A DNA stretch of 64,000 nt, from positions 30,257,846 through 30,321,845 of the forward strand of contig NC_054547.1 of assembly GCF_017654505.1 (NCBI RefSeq), given 5' to 3'. Each line of letters opens with the position of its first letter. The first letter of the stretch is position 1. Source of the stretch: Polyodon spathula (taxonomy: Eukaryota; Chordata; Actinopteri; Acipenseriformes; Polyodontidae). The notes under the pieces were generated by a model that searched no databases, was not told the origin of the DNA, and was given only the letters and a program-made list of their open reading frames with translations. Positions 24,180 through 37,713 of this stretch are shown here, in pieces. The translations under genes and the position numbers were made by a program.

Positions 24180-27100
24180 GCATTATTTTACCATTCACTG
24201 ATTAGCGGCATACGATTACTGTCCAATTATATGTAACCCCCCCTCCGTCCCCCCTCCAGAATGCTTCAGTCACATTGCTGGTTTTGTCCAGTTGTCAGGA
24301 TGTTAACAAGGAATACATTATTTAAACACTTGTAGCAAAATGCTATAGTTTTCGGAACACCACTACTTACTCTAAGTTCTACAAAGCCCACTTCTTTGGG
24401 AAATAAATACCCATCATAATTAGAGGTAATTTCTTATGTGAGACACAATACCTTTTATTGAATCAGCATAACGTTTCACATTTTAATAGCTTTGAGATTA
24501 TACATATCTCTTCCTAATAACAGTATTAAAGTATCATTAGCAAAGTTAAATTTACCTGCTCAGTTTGTAAATTGGTTCCCAAACTAACAATTAAGTAAAA
24601 GCCTGTTCTTGCCATTCGAAAAAAATGCATCTTACTTGTCTCTGCATTGCAAGCAAAACAACAAGAGTTACTAAAATGGCACAGGGAAAAAACGACAAGA
24701 TTTGTGCCTGTATTGAGATTAACTTGTGCGGGTAGCAACTAGTACTTTAACAAATTCACAAAGGAGAACCCGTTTTCAAAACCAGAAAAGAAAAAAAAGG
24801 GTGCATTCTGTTACATCCTGTGGAAGTACAACACAATGTATACAAAAGGAAAAGAAAATACTGTGTGGATAAATAAAAACTAAAATAGCTTGTGCTTTAC
24901 TTGTAGAAAAGGTACAGCAGACGCAGGAATGATGGCATTGCATTTGGTTGATTCTGCAGTGCCACCTGTGTCAAAAAAAATGAAGGGTTAAAGAGTTAAT
25001 AACCACAAGTCAAGCTTCAAACAAATACTGACCAGTAAATGTCTAGAGCCTCTGCAATAAAGCAATCAGAAAGTTACTGCCCCTAATAACGAGCAAGCCA
25101 ACTAGAATGGAGTGGACGATTCTAATCTTATTAATTCATAGAAAAGGGAGTGCAGTACAACATATGGTTCTAAATCATAATGTAGCTGCAGCTAATACAG
25201 ACTCACTGGGAGCTGAGTACTGCCATTTTCTGCTGTGTAGGGCAGGCCATATTCTGTTTCATGCCCATCAGAGCAAGGAGGTACATAGAGTACAGCACTA
25301 CAGGAAGACACATTGCTGAATTTCAGGGAATATATTGTTCAATCCTTTAAATACAGGGATTGTACTCTCATATTAAAATCCTGAAAAATGATTTGAATAC
25401 ACGATCCAAGAAAGGAGTCAGACATGCAGACAAGGTCTACAGTAGCAAAGAGCATACATTGCTGAGTGTTTTATTTGCTATGTTGAGTTTCAATGGGTAA
25501 TTAAAATGTGCCCCTTTTATGTTCGTATTTTATAAAACTTTAACTTATACATTATGTATAGAAATGTACAGCTATCGCGTCATGGATACTATTAACACCA
25601 GCTAGGGGACGATTGAATGGTACTGTTTGTTTTATATTCTATACAACCATAACACCCTATTCTACCCCAAACTGAAGAGGTGATTTAAATATTAGGATAC
25701 ATATGGTTTTATCCTATCGGATATATGTGTCTGTTCTCTGGCCTTAGAATTCACAAGATTGTACAGTTGTATTTTAACACAAAAATTGGTTCCTGAGCAC
25801 AGGCTTAAAGCCTTATAAACGTTAAAGTGGTTTTACATCAGTGTAGCTGTGTTCCTTCACATCCCTTGAAAAACTCAATGTTGTAAGTTCTAACATGACA
25901 AGAGAACTAACCCTGTCAAACAGCTCTGCTGAGTTTGACCCGGAAGAAGGACGAATCTAATGGGTCTTGTTTTGCTTTCGGTACACTTATATCATTGGGC
26001 TCTTCATTTTCCATTACTACCTAAGAAGAGGTTGTGTCAATGAAAAAAAAAACACAGTATATAAATCCCCACCAAATCCCTATTGTTAAAAGAAACACTC
26101 TCTTCTGTAATGTACTCGTACTGTATTACATTGGAAAATGACAGTAGCTTGCTCTCCCCACCAAGTCAGAGCTCAGTAGAAATAAGGATCCTCAATATTA
26201 TTTACAAAAAAACACATTGACCCTTAACTGCAAAAATCTCTTTGCATCGCTTCTTTAAGCTTTACATTAAAAATATCTGACCAACACTGACTCTGACCAA
26301 CACTGTCAAGGTTTCTAAAATGAAAACAGGTTTCAGATTCCCTTCAGGGAGCCATTTATTCTTCTCAAACCTGCTTTTTTTTAAAAAAATTTTTGGTCTT
26401 GTCAGTATTTTAGCTTTTGAGAAGATAGCAGGCATCTGGCTGACGACTGCAGTGATGCATAGAGCAAGGTCAGAGGTCCACGATGGCTGCTGTGATAGGT
26501 GATGCACCTGACAGCAGCGAGCTATCTGTTTCCCCCCCACAACAACCCTCTTGTCAGGCTGCCAGCAGGCGCAGGGCTCCTCACTGATACAGCATGTTGT
26601 AAATTACAGCTCCTATTACTTTTCAGCTCCTCTTCCCCTTGGCCTACTTGTTCACCGCAGAAACTAATGGCTCTGGGAGGCAAACGTTTACCGTGATGGG
26701 GGAATTTATGAAGTGTGGAAATGACGGATGAGCCCTCAATCAACAGCTACCCCTCTCCCTCAGGGTATTTGCTAATTCTTCACTAATCATTATGACATGC
26801 ATGTCATCATTTGTAGTCGTCAATGCTCTCCACTCTGGACCGAGGAACCAGTATCCCTGGCAACAATGTGTTTGACTGCAGGGATTACAAGATGAGATAT
26901 GTGACATGCCAAGTTTATAGCAGTTCACTGAAACTTTGAAGCTTCAGGCGCTGGATTCTGAACTGGGGTGTTATTAGAGGTATGGTATCCAAAGGTTACT
27001 CATTAGAAAATATTTTTAAAAAACTAATAGCCTTTTGGGAAATGCTCTCCCCTTTTAAAGGCACCTGCTTTCTTGACCAACTGAATGTTTCCTTAGAACC

Positions 27101-27390
27101 AGCTGATAACCTTTCTTTTATTTCTAACGGCTAAAGAGGAAGTAGCATCAAATGGTAGAGTTGAAAGATCACATTGTCAATGATTTGAATGGAATGAGGA
27201 TGGTTGTTCAGTCCATTCACCACTGGTGTAGTCTAGATGGAATACTGTTTTTCTCGATAGGCGGAATCTTGACGTAACTTAAAAATCTTTGTTATGAAAA
27301 TGCTTAAATGCACACAACTCCTCTAATTTCAGTGCCTGGATACCGATGAAGCAATCTATTTTTACTTAATTTAAATATCACACATATACC
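24180..27390. other. Intronic stretch with no supported gene
   Basis: Two C-rich runs lie at 24236-24258. The portion 26440-26930 is GC-richer, lacks simple repeats and has short ORFs on both strands, a profile seen in conserved non-coding elements. No protein family is recognised. Confidence 0.4.
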
Positions 27391-27396
27391 GCGCAA

Positions 27397-28535
27397 TTGT
27401 CTCATTCTCTCAGTCATCCTTGTAAAGCAATGAAGAAAACATTAAAAAATTCTTCTATTACTAAGTACTATTTTAAGAAGGCTAAAACATTTTGCAGTGA
27501 AAATGCTGACGAAGAAGATAGCAAAAGTACAGTACATAGACTACGACTGTGGAATCTAACACAAATTAAGTTCCTTCGAGAATGGCATGAAGTGAGGCAG
27601 CTACTCTAGTGACAGATGTGGCTCCTGCTGATCAACAGCCAAACACCAATGGATGCTTTATCTGTAATTTAATGTCAGTATGCAAGCATCAGGGACTTTC
27701 CATAGCAGTAAAATGTTGTCAGTTATCTGTTGCTCCTTAAGCATCTTGCCGAAAGTTTAAATTAACATCTCAATGAAATAAAAAAAGGAACACAAAGATC
27801 TGACTGCACGTAACTTAGCTGTACAGATTTCAAAAGAAGCGGAAACTTAAACTTTTGAAAAACTGGTTGACAATATGGCAAAATCAGAAGTCGAAGCAAC
27901 TGTGAAAGTTGTGAGAACGGCATATTGCATTGTTAAAAATGACAGACCCTACTTCACTCATTTGAATTGAATTGAACTACAGATATTAAATAGTGTAGAT
28001 CCTAGAATTAGTCTGCATTCATGATTCAGTGTACAAACATTATAGACCATATCTCATCTGAAATGCACCAAAATGCACTCCGATTCAGGAGCGTGGCAGA
28101 AAGATATCCATTCTTATTGATGAAGCAACTACTTTGAGCAATGAATTAACAGTTCTAATCTATCTAAAAGGTGAGACATCAAAGAATGATGATCCTCACT
28201 TCATGTTTTTAACCCGATTAATTTTCCAGATCATACTGCTTCAACTCTTGTGGCTTGTATGATGAAATGCCTCGAAAAGTACAGTTTTGATGACGATTAC
28301 CTCAAGAGAAATCTTGAGTCATTTGCAAGTGACGATGCTAGTGTTATGCTTGGCAAGAAATCTGGTGTAGCTAGCAATATTGTGAAGAAGTAGCCAAGCG
28401 TTATAGTGTGCCACTGTTTGAACCACAGGTTGGAATATGCGGTTGCTAATTGGAGTGTTATTGGAATCCGTTGGGTGGCAAGCTCATATCATTCAGTATC
28501 TAAGGCAAAGAGTGAGCTATTTATGGGTAGTTAAA
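27397..28535 (+). pseudogene. hAT-superfamily transposase pseudogene (KIAA1586-like)
   Basis: Decayed coding blocks appear in order on the plus strand. The N-terminal block is SITKYYFKKAKTF (about 27451) with an acidic stretch after it. RGRKISILIDEATTLSNE then LTVLIYLK (28091-28170) includes the likely first catalytic Asp at 28119-28121. KYSFDDDYLKRN and ESFASDDASVMLGKKSGVAS (about 28318-28375) place the likely second Asp near 28331. VCHCLNHRLEYAV (about 28408-28445) follows, then GIRWVASSYHSV. These match, in order, the catalytic region of hAT transposases related to vertebrate KIAA1586. Stops (27607, 28391) and frame changes interrupt it, and the C-terminal dimerisation (hATC) domain is missing. 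No terminal inverted repeats were found. Confidence 0.8.
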
Positions 28536-28980
28536 CACCTTTAAAACAAAGTATTACATTATTTATGTTGTTATTATTTGTGTTTTTCAGATTTTCCAAT
28601 CCACCTACAGTACAGTTGGCTGTTAATTTTGAAGTTTTAAGGCCCTTATTTCTGAAATTGTCAGATACTGATCTAAAAAATATTACCAGCCAATTGCTAG
28701 CAAATAATAAGAACCGTTAAATCAATTACTATGTGCTCCACTCACACAATGAAAAACAAAAATGTAAGACTGACTACACCAAATAAATTATATATTGCAT
28801 GGATATAACTGCAGCCCTGCCTACACAATTATAGAGCCTGTTCAGACAACATAATTATAATGCAATTTAATATCATGATGGTTGAGCAGTAAATGGTCAC
28901 TTTTGCTGTCAATTCAATTACAGCTTCACTAGTTACTCAGATGCAAACTTTCATTTTATATTGAACTTTTCCTAATTCAA

Positions 28981-29357
28981 TCTTAATATATAAAGAAGAT
29001 AGTTTGTCAGTCTGTTTCTTTATGCATTCAGACCCCACAGGAGCCAGTGCAACCAAACTTTGCATGACCTCCTCTTTCATCCAGGGGAGGGTATGTATCT
29101 ATGCTATGTACTTCAAATTCAAGAAACCCACAAAACAAAAAAATAAATTTAAAGAACAAAATTTTAAAAAATAAATAAATAAATGGCAAAAAAACAAAAA
29201 AATAAAAGTAAAAAAAAGGGAAAGGGGTCAGAGTGCATTGTGCGACACCCAAGATCTATAACTTATAGGAAGTCATAAGGCTACCGTTCCCCAATTTGTC
29301 ATGCATGAAATATTGAAATATTGAATTTCCTCTGGCAACGCCGGGTACTTCAGCTAG
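28981..29357 (+). mobile_element. Non-autonomous Helitron (377 bp)
   Basis: It starts with TC right after an A (28980) and ends with CTAG (29354-29357) followed by T (29358), matching the Helitron rule of TC...CTRR inserted between A and T without target duplication. The 3' end carries a short GC-rich hairpin (CTGGC AAC GCCGG) before TACTTCAGCTAG, the classic animal Helitron terminus. The interior has AT-rich filler and no Rep/helicase. Confidence 0.85.
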
Positions 29358-30674
29358 TATTCAATAAAAATACTACTTTCAAAGCAACTTTTGGAATAAT
29401 GCACATTTTCTGAGAGTCATAACAGTCCAAAAGAAAAAACTTACTAAAGTAGGTTTATACCATTAAAAGGATTGCATTTCTCTCTGAAAATCTGCTTTTG
29501 CATTTGTTTTAAATTAAAAGAACATTGCTGTTCTAATTCTCCATATGCATTTATTTCATTGAGTTGTTATAAATGAATAACATACACCACATGCTAGTCA
29601 TTTATAAATTTACTGAATATGTTATTCTAACTATATCTGTCATTTTGTTAACATGGTTCCTGGGTTTTATGAGACATAAACAACAGTAGTGGCTTAGAGA
29701 AATGTAGCCATGAGTCATGGATGACTCCAGAGCATCCTGAGACAAATCTGGAGCATCAAAGGAATCAAGGCAAACTGTCCCAATATCCCAGTGTATTGGA
29801 GGCCCACCATTTTGCAAAGTTACCCAATTGATTAATCTTAAAATGAAAATTCAAAGAGGTTCAAGTAGTCTCAGTTATGGCCTGACTTTATTTATCATTG
29901 TCTCTTATATTTGAAGGACAGCCACAATAAATCATCCAGCAGACGAAGACAAAGGCCTATATCACTGCACAACTGAAAAGAAATTGCTGCAAAGCAGATC
30001 GATTTGAGAACCTGGACTCCTACCAGTGCGACAGAGTCCACGACAACGGGTTTGACCACGTACATGAACACGATGGAAGAGCGTGTGATGATTCATAAAT
30101 TCTAAGCTGTTTTTCCATCTGCAAAATGGCTGCTCAGGACATAAAGATTAATACACTCAAAGGTTCTTGTTCATTTACAAGCACATGTTGTGATGCTTAT
30201 ATATAAGCATTCAAATTGCTCGTAGGTGAATTCTCATCAGAAGAAGATTTTTACATTAAATTAAATCTGTCTGCTTTCCAGTGCCTTAGGTTAAAATGTA
30301 ATGTTCCCTTGAGTTCTCCATTGTACACCTTAAAAACATATGGCCTAACAGTTTAAGGGTCATCTATATAGTCATCTATAAATAGGGATACTGTGCATTC
30401 TTTTAGCTGTATGACAGGCTGTAATTGAAGAAATTTTTAACTGGAAATAGTATATTCATTTCTAAGGCTTTAAAAAAAGCCTGCAAGATTCACAAGTGTA
30501 AAAATAAGCATTCTTTAAATGAATTTTGTAGGAGACAGTTGTTCGGTTACACTGATTATGCTGGCAGTTCATTTTTTAGAACAAGTTTAGATATTGTTTT
30601 AGGCTTAACATAAAAAAAGGTCAAACCTAGACTGATTGTATTTTCTTTTTTTTTCTTTCACCGCCTTTGGGGCA

Positions 30675-31352
<678 letters not shown>

Positions 31353-32880
31353 GGGCATAACTAACATTTAAGGCCCTTCTGATACCTGTAGATTTTGTGA
31401 TTGCTTTAAGGACTTAATTCAATTTCCTAAATGTTTCAAAAACCCTCTGATCTGAGCTGAAACAAAACCGATTAGTTCCTCCAATGGAAGAGTAAGTAAT
31501 GAAATATCAAAAGTGGAATCAGTAAGTTGCAGAGATTCACTGCCCTAAGTCTGAAGGGATGTGGGGCTAGACTGATGTCTCCCTGTAGTCTGTTAACAAA
31601 GTATCCATTCTTAAAAGCAATGCCTCCTCTGTGTTGAGAGTTGAACACTTAGATAGAGTGAGCAAAATATGTTTCACCTTGAAATCAATGAGAGACACTG
31701 TCCATCACTTTGGAGAGTTAAAAATGTACTTTCAATCGCTAGGGTAATAAACAGGGAATGTCACCTAATGAAGACAGATGCTTATGCTGTCTGGGCTCCA
31801 AAGACTGCTGCCCCACTCCTTTTTACACTGTAGTGGAGAGTTTGTCTCTCTCTAGGCTTGGCCTATGGGCTGCCTTAATCTCACAGGGAAAGAGGTTTTC
31901 CACTTTATTATAGACCTGCTTCAAATGCTGATGAAATCATGAAATATAATCCAGCCTTGAAAATAGTGGCACTCATGAGTCAAGCTTCCAGGGTTTTTTT
32001 TCTCTTCATTAATTGAACTGTGCCACTAAACCAAACACTTTTTAGACCTATAGAGTCTATATACATTATTTACAACATACAGTGGGTTTTAGAACACAAA
32101 TGCATGATAAGTTTCCTAATTACCATTCATTTAAGTGATATAAACTCCCAGAGCCAGCAGGGTAAATCAATTATTCATAATATTACTTCTTTGATATATA
32201 TTTTTAAACTGGAAATGGAAAATGTTATCAGTTCAAGTATGTAGGCCACTTCTGACCACATGTTTATAGAACGTTCTCAAAAAACTAGAAAAGAAGCCAC
32301 AAGGGCCACAAAATACACAAACAAAGAGCAGCCAACCAATATTGTTAAGCAGGTGACTGTAAAAATACTCACCTACAGACAAACAGACAAACTCAAATCA
32401 GTTCCAAGCCAGGTAATGGCAGATTTAGAGAGAAATGATAATAGCTCAGTACTGGAACAATTACACCAAGAACCAAACACCACAAAATAGTAAGGGAAAT
32501 GTGTGAAGCAAAATATTATTGAAAGTAAAATATTTGTTTGATAAACACTGGGCCCTTTTTACAGAGAGGCAAAAGCTTTTGAGCATTGCTAACAACTGAC
32601 TACATCTGAGAGTGATAATGTTGTAATTACTCATTAAGGTATATTGGTGCAACAAAATATGTCCCATTGCTCTCATTTCATACCCAGTACATGCTCCTGC
32701 TATTCAATGGTTGTGGTAACACTGTTAGTATCCTACCCTGACTTGTAAATAATAATAAAAAAAAGTTTTACATCACCATAAAATGACCTATTAGACCCTT
32801 TTCTGACTCATTAAAACAATGCATAGATTCTGCACCATTCCATTAAACAACTGTAAAAAAAATACACACTGTATAGCCTC

Positions 32881-33175
32881 ATAAGAACATAAGAAACTTT
32901 ATGAGCAAGAGAAGGCCACTCGGCCCACCTAAGCTTATCCAGATCCTAGTATTATAGCTGACTGAACTCAAAAGATGGTAAAGGATCCTTTTAATTCTGT
33001 TTCAACAACATGACTAGGTAACCCAATCCATAACCTCACCACTCTGTGGAGAAGTGTCTCCTTCCCTCATAGCTTATTCCTTAAACTGTGGGGATTAGTC
33101 TCTTTCCAGTGCCACAATGTCCCTTTGGAACAGTGGTGACCAGAAGTGAACACAACACTCCAAAACCTTGTTTCC
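32881..33175 (-). mobile_element. LINE/SINE 3' tail repeat ('ataagaacataagaa' family)
   Basis: It opens with CATAAGAACATAAGAAAC, then GGCCACTCGGCCCACC, the inverse of the tail at 63440-63465. A body with TGTGGAGAAGTGTCTCCTTCC and AGTGGTGACCAGAAGTGAAC follows. It is dispersed widely in primitive ray-finned fish genomes as I recall. Confidence 0.7.
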
Positions 33176-33348
33176 ATGGACAGCCACCTTGAGTCAACTC
33201 TAGTGCACACAAATTGGCCTGAATTCTCTCAGAACTCTAGTTGATGGCGTTTCCATGTTTTTCTGAGTTACCCGACTTGTCACGTGAGTTGGGAATTATA
33301 CTGATTTCCTCCAGAAATTCTTAGTTCAAGACCACCTTCTTGACAAAA

Positions 33349-33495
33349 ATGGAAACTCTTTCAGTGAATTCGCTGCAGATGGTATTAGGTGTCATTGTAT
33401 GTGTTTTTTTGTTAAAACTTATTCACAAAAACATTACAAACTGGAGAAAACAGAAGCGAAGAGAAAGAATTATGCAGGAGAATAAAGGTATGTAA
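33349..33495 (+). CDS. Small ORF with exon-like donor, function unknown
   Basis: A 48-codon ORF: METLSVNSLQMVLGVIVCVF, a hydrophobic core that could span a membrane, then a strongly basic NWRKQKRRERIMQENK. A GTATGT donor sits just before the stop, so the ORF may be the first exon of a spliced message. The nearby GTCACGTGAG palindrome and 'ggcgtttccatg' text remind me of PIF/Harbinger ends, and the basic N-terminus would fit such a nuclease. I do not recognise the protein. Confidence 0.3.
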   Translation: METLSVNSLQMVLGVIVCVFLLKLIHKNITNWRKQKRRERIMQENKGM

Positions 33496-33627
33496 CTGTT
33501 TGTTGCGCAATTTTTTCTGTACACTGAAATAATTATTTGTCCCCTGATAAATGTGGTCGATGAAAATCAGCCCTACTGAAGCTGCAGCACTGATTATTTA
33601 AAAAGAGAGAGAGAGAGTTAAACTCAC

Positions 33628-33737
33628 CATTACAACCTCCTGGTGAGCCGTAAACTATGGATGCCACATCAACATCTGCACTGTTTATAACACCCTCACT
33701 GGTGGATATTGGGCAGTGTCCCAAAATCGCAGCAATC
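33628..33737 (-). CDS. Exon-like open segment, function unknown
   Basis: A 110-bp minus-strand segment has a good acceptor (ATGACAG) and a near-consensus donor (GTGAGTTT), and is open in one frame with symmetric phase (1 and 1): IAAILGHCPISTSEGVINSA then DVDVASIVYGSPGGCN. It faces the plus-strand ORF 133 bp away. It could be a transposon exon or chance. Confidence 0.25.
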
Positions 33738-33995
33738 CTGTCATAATATCAAAATGTTCTGGGATCGTTTCCACTCTTATTACTGTTTTCCTTGCCTTTT
33801 TTGTATTCTGCTTTTAGTTTCTTAATTTAGTTTCTTAGCATTCCTACTCACACCCACTGAAGCAAGTATTTGACTTATGTTGTCGAAAACGTTTTGTTTT
33901 CGAAAGGATCCTTGCAGTTGATTCTGAATTGTGCTCTCTCCCCAAACAGTTATTAGTGATAGTATATCATCATGGTTCCATGTAACATTTTTCTT

Positions 33996-36690
33996 CAAAT
34001 CTTTTTATTCAGTAAAAATGGCTCTCTCAACTTACTTGTTTTTGGTGTTGACAAACCTGGGTTAACATTTCCTCCCAGCCCCAACTCAGACTTTAGAATT
34101 CAGACCAGCCTGGGGAGTGAGCTACTGTATATACCCAAGCGTTCTGCTTGTCTCTGATTGCTTCCCTGCACTGGGAAGACCTTGACTCTTCAGGACTAGA
34201 GATAAAGCTAAATAATACTAAATGGCAACCAATTGACACAATGTGATAAAATAATGAAACTGTTTTTTTTTTTTTCCTTATACAAGACCATGTCATCAAT
34301 CACCCTGCAGAATAAATCAAGGTTGGAGCAGCTGAGGGCACTCCTTGTATAATATACCTTATTCTATACAGTAGTATTGTGTCAAACAAGTCCAGCCATC
34401 GGGCACTTCTAAATGAGCTGTTATCACTGCTCTCATTGCCTGTTTTGTAATTAAAGAGTTTGCTAATGGTAATTGATCAAGCTTACTAACAATACACTTG
34501 CACAGCACACCGAAGATCAAATCACCATTGTGAAAGGGACTGTAAATGGTCTCCTACTAAGAAAAACTGTCAATATGCATAAGTTGAAACAGCCACATCA
34601 ATAAACTCTAAACACACTTTGATGTTGGGCTCGTACTTCATTTGAAAGACTTATCCTCTCTGTTCCCCAGCGCTAACTGTACCTTGTTGATGAACTACAC
34701 TTATGAACAAGAACATGATTCTGTAAAAACAGGGTTTAGATTTAATTACAAGCTGTTTGTTTTTGTAACTGCTTCATAATAAGCCCATCGCTTAATATAC
34801 ATATCGCACTTTTAAGATAATAGATCACAGCAATTATATTATCAAACACATGGTTTAAAAGAATGTGCCACACAAGGAGCACACCAGCTTTATTTTCTGT
34901 AAAACTATATCATCATTTTATTGTTGATTATTAGTTATACAACAAAGTATAATTTTTTAACAACAGGTTTAATATTGAATTTAATTTCAGGTTTCTACAG
35001 CATCTATAGAAAAGTCCTGCTGTGTAGGAATTTAAGTACTCAGATGGGCTAAATATGCATACATATGATTTCAAATGACCTTGTTAATAATCATTTCTAT
35101 AGAAAAGGGCACTTACTATAGACTGTTATACAAAGTCCAGCTCCACAAGAGCATACCTAGTGTTTCTCCAACATGCCTTCTGGACTAAAGAAATATAACT
35201 CTAATCCGGTATGGTATTTTGTATTCTATTTCAATTGCATACAAATGTGCTCATTATATCCACACAGAGTCTACTGGGCTTTTGCAATTCCACCTCAGGG
35301 TTTTAAAACCATCATGTCACCTGGGTGGTATCTTTCTATGGTCCCTTGAAGCTCCTGTCTTATTTTAAGAGTTCAAAGGTGCCCACAATGAATGAATGGA
35401 AAAATTCCATGTTATACTGTATGTGTTGAACCCAGTCCGGTTTTAGCAAAATATGTGAGACTTACATTTAAATTTTTTGCATTTATCATTTACTATGTAT
35501 GATCTATTTATCTAGTTAATGTTGTGCTTTTCGGCACTTAATGCTCTCATACAAACAACTGAAAACAAAACTGGAGTGCTTTTAGCTAAGAGTGGGAGAA
35601 AAACAAGAAAAGAGTCATGCTTGGTGTAGATAATGTACAGGATTTTATATGTACCTATATATAGCTATAAAAACAAATAAAGTTGGATTTTGATTGTACA
35701 ACACCTTTTTTGAATCCGATGTGCAACAAGAACACGTAGTTCTCTAAAGCCTAGTACACACTGCCAATGCGATCAATTGCAACATGATTTTTCAGCCCCA
35801 TCAGGCAGTGTATTATGTTTTGCTATGCTATTTTATAGGATCGGCCGATCGATTTCAGTTGGCCCGCAAAGTTTAAACATGTTTAATATTTTGCTATGCG
35901 AATCCGGGCTTAATAGCATGTTAAAAAGAAGAAACAGTACCTGGATCAATGATCTTTGAAAAAAAAAAAAAACTGCAGGAGTCCAACAGACATAGGCTGG
36001 AACCTTTTTGTTGCTATGGTATTATGTGATATAATGAGTCACTACAGTAGGTGCAGAATAGAGTATAAGACTGAACCCACTCCATCCTTAATTAAAGTCA
36101 TGGATGTTACAGGCAGGCGCGGCACCTGTATTGCTGGCATTGCTTTTATATGGTGTTGGACAGTTCAGCGCAAGACGATACCGCTAATCCCGCAGTGCCG
36201 CTGAGCGGTACCTCTCAAATCGAAACCACACCGATTTTTTCTGACTGCTGCGTGGTACCGTCAGTGGACTAACCAATCACAGTCAAGTGCTGACAACACG
36301 TGCTTGCCAGGAAAAATCATGAATGAAACTGTTGTCTACGGAGGTGCCCAAGCACCCAGAAATGTTTGATCCCTCCCATATTTCATACAAGAACAGGCAG
36401 ATCAGTATTTTATACATCACCCTTGAAAAGCATATTTCCTGTAGCCAATTTGTACTGTTATCACATTTTGCCTTTTTTCATTTCTGTAGTTCACTACTAT
36501 TTTTACTAAATAACTTGTTGTAAAAGTATATATTTTCTAACACTGGTAGTAGGCCACTTTCTGTCAGCAACGTATTGTATGTTTCTTTTCTAAACACAGG
36601 TCACTCATTTTATACACCTGCATACAGATGACAGAAAAACAACTTTGAAAAACAAACCAGTGTTTTTATTTAGTAGACTGTATGGGGGCA
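33996..36690. other. Intronic stretch; GC-richer promoter-like patch at its end
   Basis: Mostly unremarkable. The part at 35740-36310 is GC-richer, contains GATCGGCCGATCGAT, AGCGGTACC and a CCAAT box (36272), and may be an old DNA transposon, but no termini are convincing. Confidence 0.35.
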
Positions 36691-36695
36691 TTACC

Positions 36696-36985
36696 GCTAT
36701 GGCCAAAAGTTTTGCATCACGCCATATAGAAGCTGTTATCTTGACATATTGAAATTATATATTGCTTTGTAGTTTTCCAAAAATTGAAAAATGTGACATT
36801 TCGAAATCTAACATGAAATACTGTACTACTATTGTAGATTTTTGAGAAACCATTTTGTAGTTTGTTAGATTGCATGATGTTAAATAAAACAAAAAAAATG
36901 ATGTTCATATAGTTTTTTTTATTATTATTATTATGTCTGCACCTAATATTCTACTAGGTAATGCAAAACATTTGCCATATATGTA
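36696..36985. mobile_element. Tc1/mariner MITE
   Basis: The ends are inverted: TATGGCCAAAAGTTTTGCAT at 36699 and ATGCAAAACATTTGCCATAT ending near 36981. The 'ggccaaaagttttgc' terminus is characteristic of vertebrate Tc1/mariner elements. The interior of about 285 bp has no transposase and includes an ATT tract. Confidence 0.8.
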
Positions 36986-37293
36986 AATTATATTAGAGTA
37001 CATAGCTTGTGGTGTGGGACAGACAACTACTATACCACGAAGTGCATACTGCTCCTGTGTGTCCAGGCGCAGTCGAGCAGTACAGCACCATGAAAATATC
37101 TAACAGTCTGTCTCGCCCTTCAGGCTCAACGCCACAGACTATTATACATGTGGGCACATTTTACGAAATTACAGATTGTTATCTTAGTCATATTAGTATA
37201 CTAGTAAAAGTGAATGCCTCTTCTGGATAAAAGTCATATTTTTATCTCAATCAACAACCTGGTTAGAAATGGAGGCCATGTATAACACAAACA

Positions 37294-37360
<67 letters not shown>
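37294..37360. repeat. (GT)n microsatellite
   Basis: About 33 GT units. Confidence 0.96.
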
Positions 37361-37362
<2 letters not shown>

Positions 37363-37713
37363 CCACTTCAATGCAATTTACTAACAATAAGGAATAACAA
37401 TTATAATAAACAGTCCTATTTCAGAATTTATCGGGATTTGTACTAAAGGTTAACGACTAACATTCTGAAATGGAGGCACAATCAAGAATCTGTATGCTTA
37501 GGGATCAGCTGGAGACCAAAATAACCTGAATCAATAATGGCTACATCGCTTAGCACATAATAATCACCAATAGCAATCATATACAGTTTATTAAGGAAGT
37601 TATTGACAACTGTATTTCTTTGAATCTGTGCAACAATTCCCAGAAAGAATATTACCATCCTATTATCACAGTAATATGCTGTCAAAAATAAACATTCAAA
37701 TCCTTTTTACATG

